Shown: one piece after another, positions 62,481-64,000 of the stretch | How the letters are laid out: every line of letters starts with the position of its first letter | Position numbering within the stretch: position 1 is the first letter of the stretch | Assembly: GCA_022385805.1 (NCBI GenBank) | Contig: MU277761.1 | Span: 1 to 64,000, forward strand | DNA from: Pilatotrama ljubarskyi | Taxonomy: Eukaryota > Basidiomycota > Agaricomycetes > Polyporales > Polyporaceae | Direction: 5' to 3' | DNA: 64,000 bases | Position numbers and translations under genes: made by a program | Notes under the pieces: generated by a model | What the model saw: the letters and a program-made list of their open reading frames with translations, nothing else | What the model was told of the DNA's origin: nothing | Database searches by the model: none

Positions 62481-63410
62481 TCAGGATAGGACCTTCTCCG
62501 AGGTGACAACTTGATGAGACGCGATCTCGTTTCGTGTGGGGGTGGCAAGCAGGTAATGCGGCAATTGAGTGAGTGCGAACGCTGCAACGCCCAGAACTGA
62601 TGAGGGGTGATCAGTAAGTATCTCGGTATGAGGAGGCAGGGCGCACATACCGTAGCCAGTGAGCTTCTCCGAGGGCGTATGGAAATACACGCTCGTGGTG
62701 TAGGTGGCAAATATACAGGCGCATGTCGCAACCCCGCCCAATGCGACGGCCCACTTGTGCATTGGTGGCCATTGCGCAGCAGAAGGACGCGCGCCCGGCG
62801 GAGGGATGAAGGAGAGCCTCAGCTGGTCCACGAGGAACAGCGTGGAGAGCGTCAAAAGGAAGATGTGGCCGGAGACGTCATGTCCTCTCCGCAGTCTTGG
62901 GACGCCGGCCCACTCGCCGTCGGGGAGGAGCAAAGACGCGGGGAAGAGGGAGGTATGCGTGGTGGTGGAAATGGTTGACTTGGTATAGCAGTATTGCTCA
63001 GGAACATGTACGGTCGCGCCCGTGGGCAGATGGAGAACGCATTCGCCCCCTGTGGACGCTGTGAGTCGGTCGAACACTGGCGGACCAAAGAACCAGCTTG
63101 TGAAGGCGAGCCAGATAGTGGTCGCGATGAAATACTGCGTTAAACGCGTCCTAGTGCGTGTCGCGGAGGGGCTGGTGAAGAAATGGAAGAGGAATATGCC
63201 GGTCGTCCATCCCCAGAGCTTCTTGGTGAAATAGACGTTGAGCGGATTCTTCTTGGACGCGAAATAGTCCGTCTCGTGGAGATGATGAGGTTGCGCTGTG
63301 ATGAGGGGATTTGAGGTGTCGAGGTACGTGTCGTATCCGACGGAGTAGATGGTGCCGAAGAGCACGACGGATGTGACGGCGGCGAGTGCGAGTGCGCGCG
63401 AGTCGGGCAT
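62481..63410 (-). CDS. FIT2-type fat storage-inducing transmembrane protein (Scs3/Yft2 family)
   Basis: Two exons (63410-62651 and 62596-62481) give 291 residues. Several membrane segments are seen (ALAAVTSVVLFGTIYSVGY, GWTTGIFLFHFF, TQYFIATTIWLAFTSWFFG, SGHIFLLTLSTLFLV, WAVALGGVATCACIFATYTT, VLGVAAFALTQLPHYLL). The two invariant histidines of the family are present: H182 in HDVSGHIFLL and H244 in SVYFHTPSEKLTGY. FIT2 proteins are ER acyl-CoA diphosphatases needed for normal lipid droplet budding and ER phospholipid balance. The loop between helices 3 and 4 carries a variable segment with CVLHLPTG. The intron (54 nt) is a multiple of three with no stop, so retention would add 18 residues next to H244. 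Confidence 0.88.
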   Translation of the reverse strand: MPDSRALALAAVTSVVLFGTIYSVGYDTYLDTSNPLITAQPHHLHETDYFASKKNPLNVYFTKKLWGWTTGIFLFHFFTSPSATRTRTRLTQYFIATTIWLAFTSWFFGPPVFDRLTASTGGECVLHLPTGATVHVPEQYCYTKSTISTTTHTSLFPASLLLPDGEWAGVPRLRRGHDVSGHIFLLTLSTLFLVDQLRLSFIPPPGARPSAAQWPPMHKWAVALGGVATCACIFATYTTSVYFHTPSEKLTGYGMCALPPHTEILTDHPSSVLGVAAFALTQLPHYLLATPTRNEIASHQVVTSEKVLS

Positions 63411-64000
63411 CGTACGACGTGGTGCAGAGACAAGGAGGAGTTGCAGACACCCGGGGCGGAGCGCGAGCGTGGCCGAGTGCAGCACACGTTGCGGGACACG
63501 TACTACGTCATTCGTCGGCGCTTCTCGCGCTGCTCCCAGGAAAGGAAATTGCCGCCACTCACCACTCTGATGCGCCGGGGGATCCCTGCAAACGAGCTCC
63601 TTCTGAAGAATGCAGAGCACGCTTAACAGGCTCTGAATTCGTCGAACGTGAGCCTTCCTGGTATTTCTCGAGGACGCGAAGATGCGTACCACGCCACGTT
63701 GATGTTCCAGAGGGATGCTAACCAGAGGCTGGCTTAGGAGCCCAGCGGGATTATCGTGGGTAGGTCACTGAAGAACTGCATTCACTCGAGTAGGCGGTTG
63801 TAGAGCAACACAGAACGCAATGTTCGGGCCTCATACTATTCAGAATGTATGGAGGGTGCGTGCGGTTCCGACCATTTCGACAGATCGCGATCTTCATAGA
63901 TCCCAGCTTCTCATACGGAGCGACAATAATGAGATCTGGGGTCAAAAACTGGTCGGACATGTCTTCCCTATGCAGTGATGACGGCGGAGGATCAGGCTGG
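63411..64000. other. Right edge of the window
   Basis: Upstream of the FIT2-like gene. A minus-strand frame (63960-63751) encodes 69 residues without recognised features. No supported gene. Confidence 0.35.

Overview
The window is nuclear DNA of a filamentous basidiomycete, most likely an Agaricomycete; an affinity to polypore-type fungi is only an impression. The evidence is dense genes broken by many 50-70 nt introns, fungal-type proteins (trifunctional TRP1, a DUF6593 family member, a Zn2Cys6 regulator, a GH18 chitinase, a flavin-dependent halogenase, a basidiomycete-type F-box protein) and an intron-bearing tRNA-Ser(CGA). All gene models were spliced by eye from GT/GC-AG signals, frame continuity and family conservation; no transcript data were available.

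Layout. 0-3.4 kb: a CACTA/Tnp2-type DNA transposon with an apparently intact four-exon transposase and CAGTG/CACTG-rich right subterminal DNA. 3.8-5.4 kb (+): Sec2-type Rab exchange factor. 6.1-7.8 kb (-): PWWP protein with a LEDGF/TFIIS-N-like C-terminal region. 9.4-10.9 kb (+): 2-oxoglutarate/Fe(II) oxygenase. 11.2-12.0 kb (-): DUF6593 protein. 13.3-16.5 kb (+): phospholipid:diacylglycerol acyltransferase (LRO1/PDAT) with 18 exons, three of them only 5-9 nt. 16.9-19.6 kb (-): flavin-dependent halogenase. 22.2-23.5 kb (+): multi-pass membrane protein. 23.7-23.9 kb: a 183-bp Harbinger/Tourist-like MITE. 24.2-27.3 kb (+): TRP1, then tRNA-Ser. 29.4-31.0 kb (-): G-protein alpha subunit. 31.9-34.8 kb (-): BCS1-type AAA ATPase. 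38.0-38.7 kb (-): cytochrome b5-like MAPR/Dap1 protein. 39.3-39.9 kb (-): small two-helix membrane protein. 40.6-42.0 kb (-): F-box protein. 42.6-44.0 kb (+): NAD-binding epimerase/SDR. 44.4-47.4 kb (+): API5 family protein. 48.6-50.1 kb (+): secreted GH18 chitinase. 50.1-55.6 kb: gene-poor, with one possible gene relic. 55.8-58.1 kb (+): Zn2Cys6 transcription factor preceded by an 81-codon uORF that overlaps its start, and followed by a CGGAC-rich stretch. 59.5-60.5 kb (-): possible OB-fold protein. 61.2-61.9 kb (+): ribosomal protein L14. 62.5-63.4 kb (-): FIT2-type lipid-droplet protein.

Most genes are unrelated housekeeping functions, as expected in a fungal chromosome arm. PDAT makes triacylglycerol and FIT2 supports lipid droplet formation, so they share a pathway but lie 46 kb apart. 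The halogenase and the 2OG oxygenase could belong to specialised metabolism, but no synthase or terpene cyclase is visible. The most unusual signals are splice architecture (microexons, GC-AG introns, length-multiple-of-three introns inside catalytic regions), the MITE, the CGGAC cluster and the TAATG uORF junction. No CRISPR array, prokaryotic operon or clearly new multi-gene system was found.
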